Shown here piece after piece: positions 47,156 through 56,115 of a stretch of DNA of 64,000 nucleotides. Position 1 is the first letter of the stretch, and each line of letters opens with the position of its first letter. This DNA is from a bacterium (GTDB lineage Bacteria > Arandabacterota > Arandabacteria > Arandabacterales > Arandabacteraceae), in NCBI GenBank assembly GCA_025774845.1, contig JALGZP010000011.1:29635-93634 (forward strand), read 5' to 3'. The notes under the pieces were generated by a model. That model was given only the letters and a program-made list of their open reading frames with translations, was not told the origin of the DNA and did not search any database. A program made the translations under genes and the position numbers.

Positions 47156-48169
47156 ATGCCTGAACTCAGGAAAGATCCGATAATCGGCAGGTGGGTCATC
47201 ATCTCGACCGAGCGAGGGAAGCGACCGACCGATTTCACCTCCGTTCCGCCTGCGAAGTCAGGCGGTTTCTGCCCGTTCTGCGCGGGTAACGAATCCAAAA
47301 CACCCCCGGAAGTCTACGCCCTGAGGGAGCCCGGGTCATCGAAAGACGGGCCGGGCTGGACGGTGAGGGTGGTCTCAAACAAGTTCCCGGCGCTCCAGAT
47401 AGAGGGCGATCTCCACAGACAGGGAGAGGGCATCTACGACAAGATGAATGGTGTCGGGGCCCACGAAGTCATCATCGAGACACCCGATCACGACATGACA
47501 CTCGGCAACCTGGACGAGGACCGCATAGTCGACGTGCTGATGTGCTGGCAGCAGAGGATAATCGATCTGAAGAAGGATGCAAGATTCAAGTATATAGTCG
47601 TCTTTAAGAACCACGGGGAAGCCGCGGGTGCTTCGCTTGAGCACACCCACACACAGCTTGTCGCCATGCCGATCATACCCAAACGCGTGGTCGAGGAGAT
47701 CGAAGGCGGCAGGAAGTACTACGAGTTCAAGGAACGCTGCATATACTGTGACATCGTCTCGCAGGAGATCAGCGAGGACATGAGAGTCGTGTCTGCGAAC
47801 CAGACTTTTCTTGCGATTGAACCGTTCGCCGCCCGGTTCCCGTTTGAGACCTGGATACTGCCGAAGGCCCACATGTCGGCCTACGAGGAGCTGGAACCGA
47901 ACAGTGTCCGGCGCTTTGCACGTATCCTCAAAGAGGTTCTGATCAAGATCAACACTGCGCTTAACAGCCCGCCATATAACTTCATCCTTCACACGCTGCC
48001 GCTTCAGGGGGATAACAGGAGCTGGTACCACTGGCACCTCGAGATCATGCCCAAACTGACCAAGGTGGCCGGATTCGAATGGGGTTCGGGCTTCTACATA
48101 AACCCTACGGCTCCCGAGGAAGCGGCCAGATACTTAAGGGAAATCCCGGTAACAAGCAACAGGAAATGA
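47156..48169 (+). CDS. galT: Galactose-1-phosphate uridylyltransferase
   Basis: MPELRKDPIIGRWVIISTERGKRP, CPFCAGNE, GAHEVIIETPDHD, FKNHGEAAGASLEHTHTQLVAMP, WYHWHLEIMPKLT. Confidence 0.93.
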   Translation: MPELRKDPIIGRWVIISTERGKRPTDFTSVPPAKSGGFCPFCAGNESKTPPEVYALREPGSSKDGPGWTVRVVSNKFPALQIEGDLHRQGEGIYDKMNGVGAHEVIIETPDHDMTLGNLDEDRIVDVLMCWQQRIIDLKKDARFKYIVVFKNHGEAAGASLEHTHTQLVAMPIIPKRVVEEIEGGRKYYEFKERCIYCDIVSQEISEDMRVVSANQTFLAIEPFAARFPFETWILPKAHMSAYEELEPNSVRRFARILKEVLIKINTALNSPPYNFILHTLPLQGDNRSWYHWHLEIMPKLTKVAGFEWGSGFYINPTAPEEAARYLREIPVTSNRK

Positions 48170-48172
48170 GGC

Positions 48173-49672
48173 TTGAGAATGGAAAGGAATCTATCTGTTT
48201 TAATGGTTTCGGCGGAAGCACATCCGCTGGCAAAGGTCGGTGGTCTTGCGGATGTGATGGGTGCACTACCCAAAGCACTGGCGAAGCGCGGCCACAACGT
48301 CAGGATTGCGCTGCCCTTTTATAAGACCGTCAAAGACACGGGAATCTCCGTGAGCAGGATGAAGGGAATAGACGTGCTCGACGTGGCGATGGGAGACGTT
48401 GCGATCCCTGCGGAGATCTGGGTAGGGAAGCTTCCCGGCACCAAGGTCGAGGTCCTGCTCGTAGGAAACGATGACTTTTTCGACAGGGACGGGATCTACA
48501 CGGACCCGAAGACGGGTGAGGCCTATAGCGACAATGCCGAGCGCTTCATATTCTTCTCTAGAGCGGTTTTCATGCTGATCAATCTCTTGAAACACCGTCC
48601 CAATCTCATCCACTGTCACGATCACCAGACGGGTTTCATCCCGGCCTGGATAAGATACGCGCCTGGACAGTCGGGGCTCCCGGAGGATGTGAGGACTGTC
48701 TTTACAATCCACAACCTCGCATACCAGGGTTCGTATCCCAAGGAAGTGGGTTACAAGGCAGGCTTTGGAGAGGATGTCTTAAAACCCATGGGCGCTGTGG
48801 AGTTTCACGGGGAAGTAAACCTGATGAAGGCGGGCATAAGTTTTGCTGATACCATAACGACCGTCAGCCCGACCTACGGCAAGGAGATTCAAACCGCCGA
48901 GTTCGGCTACGGGCTTGAAGGTATTCTCAAAGCGAGGTCGAAACATCTCTTCGGCATTCTAAACGGAGCCGACTACAGTGTCTGGGACCCTGACAAGGAC
49001 AAACTGATACCACACACATACAATCGCAGCAAGCCCGAAGGCAAGCAGAAGTGCCGCGGGCATCTGATCGAGCGGCTCGGTCTGGATGTCGGTGACGAGA
49101 CACCGCTTATCGGTATTGTGTCAAGACTGGTCGCACAGAAGGGTCTCGACATCCTGAGCGAGGTCTTTGATGAGATCATGGCTCTCGATGTGGGTATTGT
49201 GATTCTCGGTCTCGGGGATAAGCACTATCATGACCTTTTGACGGCGGCCGCAAAGCGTTTCCCTGGGAAGGTATCGGTCAACCTCGATTTCAATGAGGAG
49301 CTGGCGCACCAGATCGAGGCAGGGTGTGACATGTTCCTCATGCCGTCCAAGTACGAGCCCTGCGGTCTCAACCAGATGTACAGCATGAAGTACGGCACGG
49401 TACCCATCGTCAGGAAGACCGGAGGACTTGCGGATACCGTAATCGACCTGGGGGCGTCCGAGGAATCAACCGGATTCGTATTCGCCGATTACACCTCCAG
49501 CGAGCTGCTGGAAGCTGTCCGACGGGCCCGCCAGGCCTACGCGGACCGGGCAGCCTGGGACCGGCTTGTCGATAGAGCGATGGCACAGGACTTCTCGTGG
49601 GAGCGGTCTGCAGAGAGCTATGAAGATGTCTACAGGGCGACCATGAGAAGAAGGGTGGTGACTGCGAGTTAG
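48173..49672 (+). CDS. glgA: Glycogen/starch synthase (ADP-glucose type)
   Basis: VLMVSAEAHPLAKVGGLADVMGALPKALAKRGHNVRIALP; HCHDHQTGFIPAW; FLMPSKYEPCGLNQMYSMKYGTVPIVRKTGGLADTV. Confidence 0.93.
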   Translation: MRMERNLSVLMVSAEAHPLAKVGGLADVMGALPKALAKRGHNVRIALPFYKTVKDTGISVSRMKGIDVLDVAMGDVAIPAEIWVGKLPGTKVEVLLVGNDDFFDRDGIYTDPKTGEAYSDNAERFIFFSRAVFMLINLLKHRPNLIHCHDHQTGFIPAWIRYAPGQSGLPEDVRTVFTIHNLAYQGSYPKEVGYKAGFGEDVLKPMGAVEFHGEVNLMKAGISFADTITTVSPTYGKEIQTAEFGYGLEGILKARSKHLFGILNGADYSVWDPDKDKLIPHTYNRSKPEGKQKCRGHLIERLGLDVGDETPLIGIVSRLVAQKGLDILSEVFDEIMALDVGIVILGLGDKHYHDLLTAAAKRFPGKVSVNLDFNEELAHQIEAGCDMFLMPSKYEPCGLNQMYSMKYGTVPIVRKTGGLADTVIDLGASEESTGFVFADYTSSELLEAVRRARQAYADRAAWDRLVDRAMAQDFSWERSAESYEDVYRATMRRRVVTAS

Positions 49673-50411
49673 CTACGACCTCGTTTCAGTCGTTATCCCC
49701 GCCTACAATGAGGAAGGCAGGATCGGAGAGTCCCTCGGCAAGATCAAGACTCATTTGGAGGGGGGGGACTTCGATTTCGAGATCATCGTCGTGGATGACG
49801 GGAGCCGGGACGGGACCTCCCGCGTGGTGACCGATGCGGCCTCACAGGACTCTCGTATCAAACTGCTCCGGAATGAGACAAATAGGGGTAAGGGCTACTC
49901 GGTAAGGCGTGGTGTGCTGGCATCGGCCGGCGACCTCGTGCTCTTTTCCGACGCCGATCTATCGACACCTATTGAGGAGTTTGACGGACTCGTCAAGTCG
50001 ATCGACGCCTCTGATATCGTGATCGCCTCCAGGAGTCTTCCTGATTCGAACGTGGTTCTTCACCAGCCGTTTTACAGGGAGTTCATGGGCAAGATCTTCA
50101 ATCTCTTCGTACAGGTGATGCTCGTACGGGGGATAATTGACACCCAGTGCGGTTTTAAGCTCATGACAAGAAAGGCCGCAGACGCTGTATTCAGCGTAGC
50201 GAAGATCGACTCGTTCAGTTTTGACGTCGAGATGATACTCATTGCCAGGAGGTGCGGGCTGGCCGTAAAGGACATGCCGGTGAGGTGGATCGACTCGCGA
50301 GGGTCGAAGGTTCACCCGATTCGTGACTCGGCCCACATGCTTCTTGACCTCTTTCGAATAAAGCTTTATGATATTTCAGGTCTCTACAAAAGACATGTTG
50401 AGCGGGAATAG
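49662..50411 (+). CDS. Glycosyltransferase family 2 (polyprenyl-phosphate glucosyltransferase-like); probable CTG or other non-canonical start
   Basis: Frame reads (CTG)RVSYDLVSVVIPAYNEEGRIGESLGKIKTHLEGGDFDFEIIVVDDGSRDGT; in-frame TGA at 49659 immediately upstream, and the first ATG/GTG/TTG-type start (49755) would delete the GT2 N-terminus. Confidence 0.8.
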   Translation: MRVSYDLVSVVIPAYNEEGRIGESLGKIKTHLEGGDFDFEIIVVDDGSRDGTSRVVTDAASQDSRIKLLRNETNRGKGYSVRRGVLASAGDLVLFSDADLSTPIEEFDGLVKSIDASDIVIASRSLPDSNVVLHQPFYREFMGKIFNLFVQVMLVRGIIDTQCGFKLMTRKAADAVFSVAKIDSFSFDVEMILIARRCGLAVKDMPVRWIDSRGSKVHPIRDSAHMLLDLFRIKLYDISGLYKRHVERE

Positions 50412-50476
50412 CTCAGTGGTAGAGCGCCACCTTGCCAAGGTGGATGTCGCGGGTTCAAATCCCGTTTCCCGCTCCA
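50402..50476 (+). tRNA. tRNA-Gly (GCC), CCA encoded
   Basis: gcgggaatagctcagtggtagagcgccaccttgccaaggtggatgtcgcgggttcaaatcccgtttcccgctcca; cloverleaf, loop TTGCCAA. Confidence 0.96.
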
Positions 50477-50490
50477 TTTCTCTATACATC

Positions 50491-50525
50491 CCTTGGGGTC
50501 AGGTCTTGAAATTAAGTGTTTTTCC
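50491..50525 (+). repeat. Dispersed repeat copy 2 (TGGGGTCAGGTCTTGAAATTA...TGTTTTT)
   Basis: Resembles sequence at 1401-1436 (TGGGGTCAGGCTTTGCAATTA...TGTTTTT). Confidence 0.4.
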
Positions 50526-50640
50526 GCCTGCCAAGTACGCAATTGTGTTATATATTCTGACTGGGTATGGTTTCGCTGCTAACAGTCTGTACGCAATGAA
50601 CCGATTGATATATAGATACATAGACTGAGGAGGCACCGGC

Positions 50641-51963
50641 TTGAAGAAGGTGTATGTAGCACTTAGCGCGGATTTTATCCATCCAGGGCATCTGAATGTG
50701 ATTGAGACTGCCCGGAAGCTCGGTGAGCTCACAATCGGGCTTCTGACAGATAAGGCGATAGCAAGTTATAAGAACCTGCCGATGCTGAGTTATGAGCAGC
50801 GGAGAGTGGTCGTAGAGAACCTCAAGGGCGTTGCCCATGTCGTGCCGCAAGATACACTCGACTACACCGAGAATCTGAAAAAGATCCGTCCCGACTTCGT
50901 GGTACATGGTACCGACTGGCAGACCGGTCCCCAGAAACACGCGAGAGAAAGCGTGATAGAGGTTTTGAAAGAGTGGGGAGGGGATCTTGTTGAACCTGAG
51001 TACAGCGAGGGTTTCTCCGCCCGTGACATGAACAGGTATGTCTCAAATGTCGCAACCACCGCGGAACTTCGGAGGGCAAGGCTTCGTCGCCTGATCGATG
51101 CCTACCCGGTTGTCCGTATCCTCGAGGTCCACAATGGTCTCTCTGCGCTCATAGCCGAGAAGACCGAGATCGAGCAGGATGGAGTCAGCCGGAGCTTCCA
51201 CGGCATGTGGATCAGCAGCCTGACCGACTCGACCGCGAAGGGCAAGCCCGACATCGAACTTGTCGATCTCACGTCGCGTCTCAACACGATACATGATGTA
51301 CTCGAGGTCACAACGAAACCCGTGATTCTCGATGGCGATACAGGCGGGCAACCCGAGCACTTCTACTTCATGGTCAAGACGCTTGAGCGCCTCGGCGTGT
51401 CCGCAGTTATAATCGAGGATAAGAAGGGACTCAAGAAGAACTCGCTCTTCGGTACCGACGTGGAACAGACCCAGTGCACCATCGAGGAGTTTTCCGAGAA
51501 GATAAAGGTCGGAAGAGGTGCCAGGGCGACGGATGACTTCATGATTGTTGCCAGGATAGAGAGCCTCATCCTCAAGGCCGGCCTGGAAGATGCGCTGGCA
51601 AGGGCTGAGGCCTACACCGGGGCCGGGGCCGATGCCATCATGATTCACAGCAAGCAGACGAAGCCGGATGAAATCCTTGAGTTCTGCGCAGGCTACCGGG
51701 AATTTAAGAGGAGAGTCCCTCTGGTCGTTGTCCCGACAACCTACAATTCGATAACCGAGGAAGAGCTTGCCGATGCCGGTGTCAGCGTGGTCATATATGC
51801 GAACCATATGCTGAGGAGCGCATATCCATCGATGCTCAGGTCGGCAGAGACGATCCTCAAGCACCACAGATCCCTCGAGACCGACGACTACTGCATGCCG
51901 ATCAAGAAGATTCTTACATTGATACCGGACGGCACCGAGGGACGTGGTGGCCCACCGGCATAG
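50641..51963 (+). CDS. pepM: Bifunctional cytidylyltransferase-like domain / phosphoenolpyruvate mutase
   Basis: N-terminal [25 protein letters not shown] (HxGH nucleotidyltransferase); C-terminal isocitrate-lyase-superfamily domain with the PepM signature EDKXXXXXNS present as [10 protein letters not shown]. Confidence 0.94.
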   Translation: MKKVYVALSADFIHPGHLNVIETARKLGELTIGLLTDKAIASYKNLPMLSYEQRRVVVENLKGVAHVVPQDTLDYTENLKKIRPDFVVHGTDWQTGPQKHARESVIEVLKEWGGDLVEPEYSEGFSARDMNRYVSNVATTAELRRARLRRLIDAYPVVRILEVHNGLSALIAEKTEIEQDGVSRSFHGMWISSLTDSTAKGKPDIELVDLTSRLNTIHDVLEVTTKPVILDGDTGGQPEHFYFMVKTLERLGVSAVIIEDKKGLKKNSLFGTDVEQTQCTIEEFSEKIKVGRGARATDDFMIVARIESLILKAGLEDALARAEAYTGAGADAIMIHSKQTKPDEILEFCAGYREFKRRVPLVVVPTTYNSITEEELADAGVSVVIYANHMLRSAYPSMLRSAETILKHHRSLETDDYCMPIKKILTLIPDGTEGRGGPPA

Positions 51964-51971
51964 GAGAAAAC

Positions 51972-53090
51972 ATGATCGGCTCAGATGATCTCTACCGGGC
52001 TCTGCTCGATCGAAAGATCGACTTCTTCACCGGGGTACCGGATTCGCTTCTTAAGAACTTCTGTGCCTATATCCAGGATACGGTAGCCGGGGACAGGAAC
52101 ATCATCGCCGCCAATGAGGGAGGAGCAATAGCTCTTGCTGCCGGCCACTACCTGGCATCGGGTAAACCGGCGTTGGTGTACCTCCAGAACTCAGGTATAG
52201 GTAACGCAATCAACCCGCTGGTCTCGCTCTGTGACGCGGCGGTTTACAGTATTCCCGTCCTCCTCCTCATAGGCTGGCGGGGCGAGCCCGGTGTAAAGGA
52301 TGCACCTCAGCATGTCAGGCAGGGCGAGATCACTCCGGGCCTGCTGGACACACTCGGGATCCCGTATTCCATCGTTTCCGGAGACACCGACATCGGAGAG
52401 GTGCTGGATCGTGCCGTATCCGAGATGGAGAGTCGCGAGATGCCCTATGCCCTGGTAGTGAAGAAGGGGTCTTTTGAACCCTACACCCTGAAAACCGACA
52501 CAGCTTGTGAGGCGGTGATGGAGCGGGAAAGCGCCATCAAGATCGCGGCTTCGGCTATAGGCCCCGATGCAGTGATCGTCTCTACGACGGGGAAGATCTC
52601 GCGGGAGCTCTATGAGTACCGCGTTGGCGAAGGTCTTTCCATCGATCGCGACTTCCTTACCGTCGGTTCGATGGGGCACTGCTCGCAGATCGCGGCGGGT
52701 ATCGCAATAACAAGAAGCGATAGAGAGGTCTACTGCTTCGACGGTGACGGGGCGGTGATAATGCACATGGGTAGCCTCTGTATAAACGCCTCACTTGGCA
52801 TGAAGAACTTCAAACACATCATCTTCAACAACGCGTGTCATGATTCGGTGGGCGGCCAGCCGACCACCGGTGACGTCGTGGACTTTACCGGTGTGGCACT
52901 CGCCTGTGGATACAGGATGGCGGAAAGAGCGGAGACCGAAGACGAGCTCAAGCAGGCTCTGGGGAGACTTATAGTTGCCGAAGGCCCCGCACTGCTTGAG
53001 GTCAGGGTGAAGAAGGGTGCAAGAGGTGATCTCGGCAGACCGAAGGCCACACCCGTCGAGATGAAGAAGAAGTTCATGGCAGGGTTATGA
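51972..53090 (+). CDS. ppd: Phosphonopyruvate decarboxylase
   Basis: DFFTGVPDSLLKNFCAYI, ANEGGAIALAAGHYLASGKPALVYLQNSGIGNAINPL, GDGAVIMHMGSLCINASLGMKNFKHIIFNNACHDSVGGQPT (ThDP motif). Confidence 0.94.
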   Translation: MIGSDDLYRALLDRKIDFFTGVPDSLLKNFCAYIQDTVAGDRNIIAANEGGAIALAAGHYLASGKPALVYLQNSGIGNAINPLVSLCDAAVYSIPVLLLIGWRGEPGVKDAPQHVRQGEITPGLLDTLGIPYSIVSGDTDIGEVLDRAVSEMESREMPYALVVKKGSFEPYTLKTDTACEAVMERESAIKIAASAIGPDAVIVSTTGKISRELYEYRVGEGLSIDRDFLTVGSMGHCSQIAAGIAITRSDREVYCFDGDGAVIMHMGSLCINASLGMKNFKHIIFNNACHDSVGGQPTTGDVVDFTGVALACGYRMAERAETEDELKQALGRLIVAEGPALLEVRVKKGARGDLGRPKATPVEMKKKFMAGL

Positions 53091-53800
53091 AAGCAGTGAT
53101 TCTCAATTCCGGCACCGGCTCCCGGATGGGGGAGTTGACCGGGTCCAAGCCTAAGTGCCTCGTTGAGCTCTCCGCCGGTGAGACGATCCTCTCAAGACAG
53201 ATAAGACAGATCTTAAGCTGCGGCATCACGGATTTCATCATAACGACAGGTCCGTTTGAGGTCATGATCGCAGAGTACGTGAACGCGACTTTTCCTGATA
53301 TTACCGTGGGCTATGTCCACAACCCGGATTACAAGGACACCAATTACGTACTCTCGATGCACCTGGCGGGTCCGTTCCTCAGGAACGATATCCTGCTCCT
53401 CCATGGGGACATTGTGACCACGGAAGATGTAGTGAGGCGCGTCGTTGAATACGCGGCGCCCAATGCAGTAGTGATTGACTCTGATCTCGAGCTGCCGTCG
53501 GATGATTTCAAGGCGAGGCTGGCAGGCGAGGTCATAACTGAGATCGGAGTGGATGTCTTTGGTTCCGACTGCGTGGCTTTGTTCCCCGTATACAAACTTT
53601 CACAGGACTTCATGAACATCTGGATGGATGAGATCGCTTCGCTTGTCGAGGCGGGGCAACTCGGGGTTTACGCGGAAGAGGCATTCAACAGGAGATCGGC
53701 CGATCTGGTCCTTAGTCCGGTCGATTGCACCGTGGGACTCTGTATGGAAGTTGACACGCCTGAGGATCTCGAAAAGGCCAGGAAGTTAACCGGACAGTGA
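53087..53800 (+). CDS. Nucleotidyltransferase (MobA/LicC-like NTP transferase; candidate phosphonate cytidylyltransferase)
   Basis: MKAVILNSGTGSRMGELTGSKPKCLVEL...ETILSRQIRQILSCGITDFIITTG; LLHGDIV. Confidence 0.88.
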   Translation: MKAVILNSGTGSRMGELTGSKPKCLVELSAGETILSRQIRQILSCGITDFIITTGPFEVMIAEYVNATFPDITVGYVHNPDYKDTNYVLSMHLAGPFLRNDILLLHGDIVTTEDVVRRVVEYAAPNAVVIDSDLELPSDDFKARLAGEVITEIGVDVFGSDCVALFPVYKLSQDFMNIWMDEIASLVEAGQLGVYAEEAFNRRSADLVLSPVDCTVGLCMEVDTPEDLEKARKLTGQ

Positions 53801-53804
53801 CGCT

Positions 53805-54938
53805 ATGAAACAGGTTGAAATAGAAGGTTGGGGAAGCCTCAGCAAGTTACCCGGTGTGCTGGAGAGCATCGGGGCAAGGAATGTTTTCCTTGTCACGGGG
53901 AGGAGCTCATATGGCAGCAGCGGGGCACGGATGGGCCTCGACGGACTTCTCCACCCGTACGTGGTCACGAGGTTCTGTGATTTCAGCGCGGAACGCGATC
54001 CGGATGAGGTCGGAAGGGGCGCAGAGCTCCTGAGGGGCATCGGGTCCGATGCAGTCGTCGCAGTGGGTGGCGGTACTGTGATCGACACGGCCAAGTTGAT
54101 TTGCATCCTGGCGGCAAACGAGGGTGATGTCCGGAAGTACATCAGACGGGAGTTACCGCTTGAAAAGAAAGGGCAGCCGCTTGTCGCGGTGCCGACCACG
54201 GCGGGCTCAGGCAGTGAAAGCACTCACTTCGCAGTGGCCTACATAGACAAGATAAAGTACTCCGTTGCTCATGAATACATGTTGCCGGATTACTCCATCA
54301 TCGATCCTCAGCTGACGATGAGCCTTCCGGCTGATGTGACGGCCGTGACGGGGCTGGATGCTCTGGCTCAGGCCGTAGAGTCATACTGGTCGATTAACTC
54401 AACCGGTGAATCAAGAGCCTACTCAAAGAAGGCCCTGGAACTGGCTGTCGGGCACCTCAAGGATGCCGTCACAAGACCTGATAGAAAGTCGCGCGAGGCG
54501 ATGGCGGACGCATCCCATCTTGCCGGTAAGGCCATCAACATCGCCAAGACAACGGTCGCCCATGCCGTATCGTATTACTTCACAGCCCATCATGGGGTGC
54601 GGCACGGTCATGCAGTCGCGGCGACACTCGGCAGTTTCATCAGGTTTAACAGCATGGTGAGCGCTGATGACATCGTCGACGAGCGCGGTCTTGACCATGT
54701 CAGGGGCTGTATCGGTGAAATCCTCGGGATACTCGGTGCCGAAAACGGTGACGAGGCAGCCGGTGTGATTGAGAATCTCATGCAGGAATTGGGTCTTGAG
54801 ACCGATGTCCGAATGCTGGGCCTGAGTGGAAAGGAGGAGGTCGATCGTCTTGTTGGCAGTATCAACATCGAGCGCTTGAAGAACAACCCGCGAAGGATCG
54901 AACCGCGGGACATCCCGGAGATAATAGGTGCCGGATAA
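53805..54938 (+). CDS. Iron-containing alcohol dehydrogenase, putative phosphonoacetaldehyde reductase
   Basis: AVVAVGGGTVIDTAKLI, VPTTAGSGSESTHFAV, GLDALAQAVESYWSINSTGESRAYS; operonic with pepM-ppd. Confidence 0.88.
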   Translation: MKQVEIEGWGSLSKLPGVLESIGARNVFLVTGRSSYGSSGARMGLDGLLHPYVVTRFCDFSAERDPDEVGRGAELLRGIGSDAVVAVGGGTVIDTAKLICILAANEGDVRKYIRRELPLEKKGQPLVAVPTTAGSGSESTHFAVAYIDKIKYSVAHEYMLPDYSIIDPQLTMSLPADVTAVTGLDALAQAVESYWSINSTGESRAYSKKALELAVGHLKDAVTRPDRKSREAMADASHLAGKAINIAKTTVAHAVSYYFTAHHGVRHGHAVAATLGSFIRFNSMVSADDIVDERGLDHVRGCIGEILGILGAENGDEAAGVIENLMQELGLETDVRMLGLSGKEEVDRLVGSINIERLKNNPRRIEPRDIPEIIGAG

Positions 54939-54971
54939 CTTGATATGCTTTCTTGAGATCGGCCGGGAACG

Positions 54972-55769
54972 ATGAGGGAGTTTCTTAAAGGTATCGGACC
55001 GCTCAGGCGGTCAGTGAGATGGTCCAAGCGTTTCACGAAGGCGCTCGGTTACAGAATGCACAGAGTCGTCAATGTCTTCGATCCCAAGCGTCGAACCGAA
55101 TGCACACGTGACACCATACGATGCGGGGATGACTTTCACAATGCGCATTACGGTTACTGGTATCTCGGAGAGGACACACCCGTTTGCTGTACGACCAAGC
55201 TCGTCGAAGTACTTTTCTGGCTGGTCGATATCCTCGAAGCGAACGAGATACCGTATTTCATCCTGTGGGGTACACACCTGGGAGCCGTAAGGCACAAGGG
55301 GCTCATCCCGTGGGATTTTGATATCGATCTCGGTGTTGAGGCAAAGTATGAACAGAAGCTGATGGACCTGATCGTGGAGAGTGGCAGAGAGCAAAGGTAT
55401 CACATAGTAAAGGACGACGAATACGTGATCAGGATAGCCTACAGCAGGATGAACTGCCAGCACGTAGATATCGAACTCTGGTACGACGATGAGAAGGCTC
55501 AAGGGAATCTCTTCACCCACACTTTCTATGGCAGGATCAGCATACCCCGAAGCGAGATATATCCTCTCGCAGCCTATACCTTCCATGACAGGACCCTGAC
55601 GGGACCGAAGGAAGACGCCTACCTGAGGAAGATCTTCGGGGACACGATATACACGCATGGATACCGGAGCTCCGATCTAACAGATGACAGTGAGTTCCCG
55701 TTGGAGAACCCTGGACCCGCTAGAATCCGACTTGACCTTCCCGCGGCGACGCGGTATCATAAAAAGTGA
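54972..55769 (+). CDS. LicD-family phosphotransferase
   Basis: IPYFILWGTHLGAVRHKGLIPWDFDIDLGVEAKYEQKLMDLI characteristic LicD/FKTN-type core. Confidence 0.85.
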   Translation: MREFLKGIGPLRRSVRWSKRFTKALGYRMHRVVNVFDPKRRTECTRDTIRCGDDFHNAHYGYWYLGEDTPVCCTTKLVEVLFWLVDILEANEIPYFILWGTHLGAVRHKGLIPWDFDIDLGVEAKYEQKLMDLIVESGREQRYHIVKDDEYVIRIAYSRMNCQHVDIELWYDDEKAQGNLFTHTFYGRISIPRSEIYPLAAYTFHDRTLTGPKEDAYLRKIFGDTIYTHGYRSSDLTDDSEFPLENPGPARIRLDLPAATRYHKK

Positions 55770-55791
55770 TCATTGTTTTAGTGCTGAGTGT

Positions 55792-55867
55792 GGCGGCATA
55801 GCCAAGTGGCTAAGGCGACGGTCTGCAAAATCGTTATTCCCCGGTTCGAATCCGGGTGCCGCCTCCA
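55792..55867 (+). tRNA. tRNA-Cys (GCA), CCA encoded
   Basis: ggcggcatagccaagtggctaaggcgacggtctgcaaaatcgttattccccggttcgaatccgggtgccgcctcca; loop CTGCAAA. Confidence 0.95.
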
Positions 55868-55890
55868 CCTTTCTCGTTCCCGAAGCCGAA

Positions 55891-55959
55891 CGCTGGTGCA
55901 CCTTTCGCTCCGCTTGCTCAGAAAAGGCATTCGCTTGCGGCCCAAAAGGTGCACCAGCG
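55891..55959. repeat. 15-bp perfect inverted repeat with 39-nt spacer, downstream of tRNA-Cys
   Basis: CGCTGGTGCACCTTT (55891-55905) / AAAGGTGCACCAGCG (55945-55959). Confidence 0.8.
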
Positions 55960-56115
55960 ATTTGCTGCGGGCTCTGTGATTCTTTTTCCTCACGATCAGA
56001 TTCGCTCGAAGGCACGCCGTCGACCGCTCCGCGCGTCTCAGAGGTTGACAGGCATGGGGGATGCGAAATAGAATGAGTCGGGCCCGGTGTCTCGGCCAAG
56101 CGAAAGCGGAGGATC

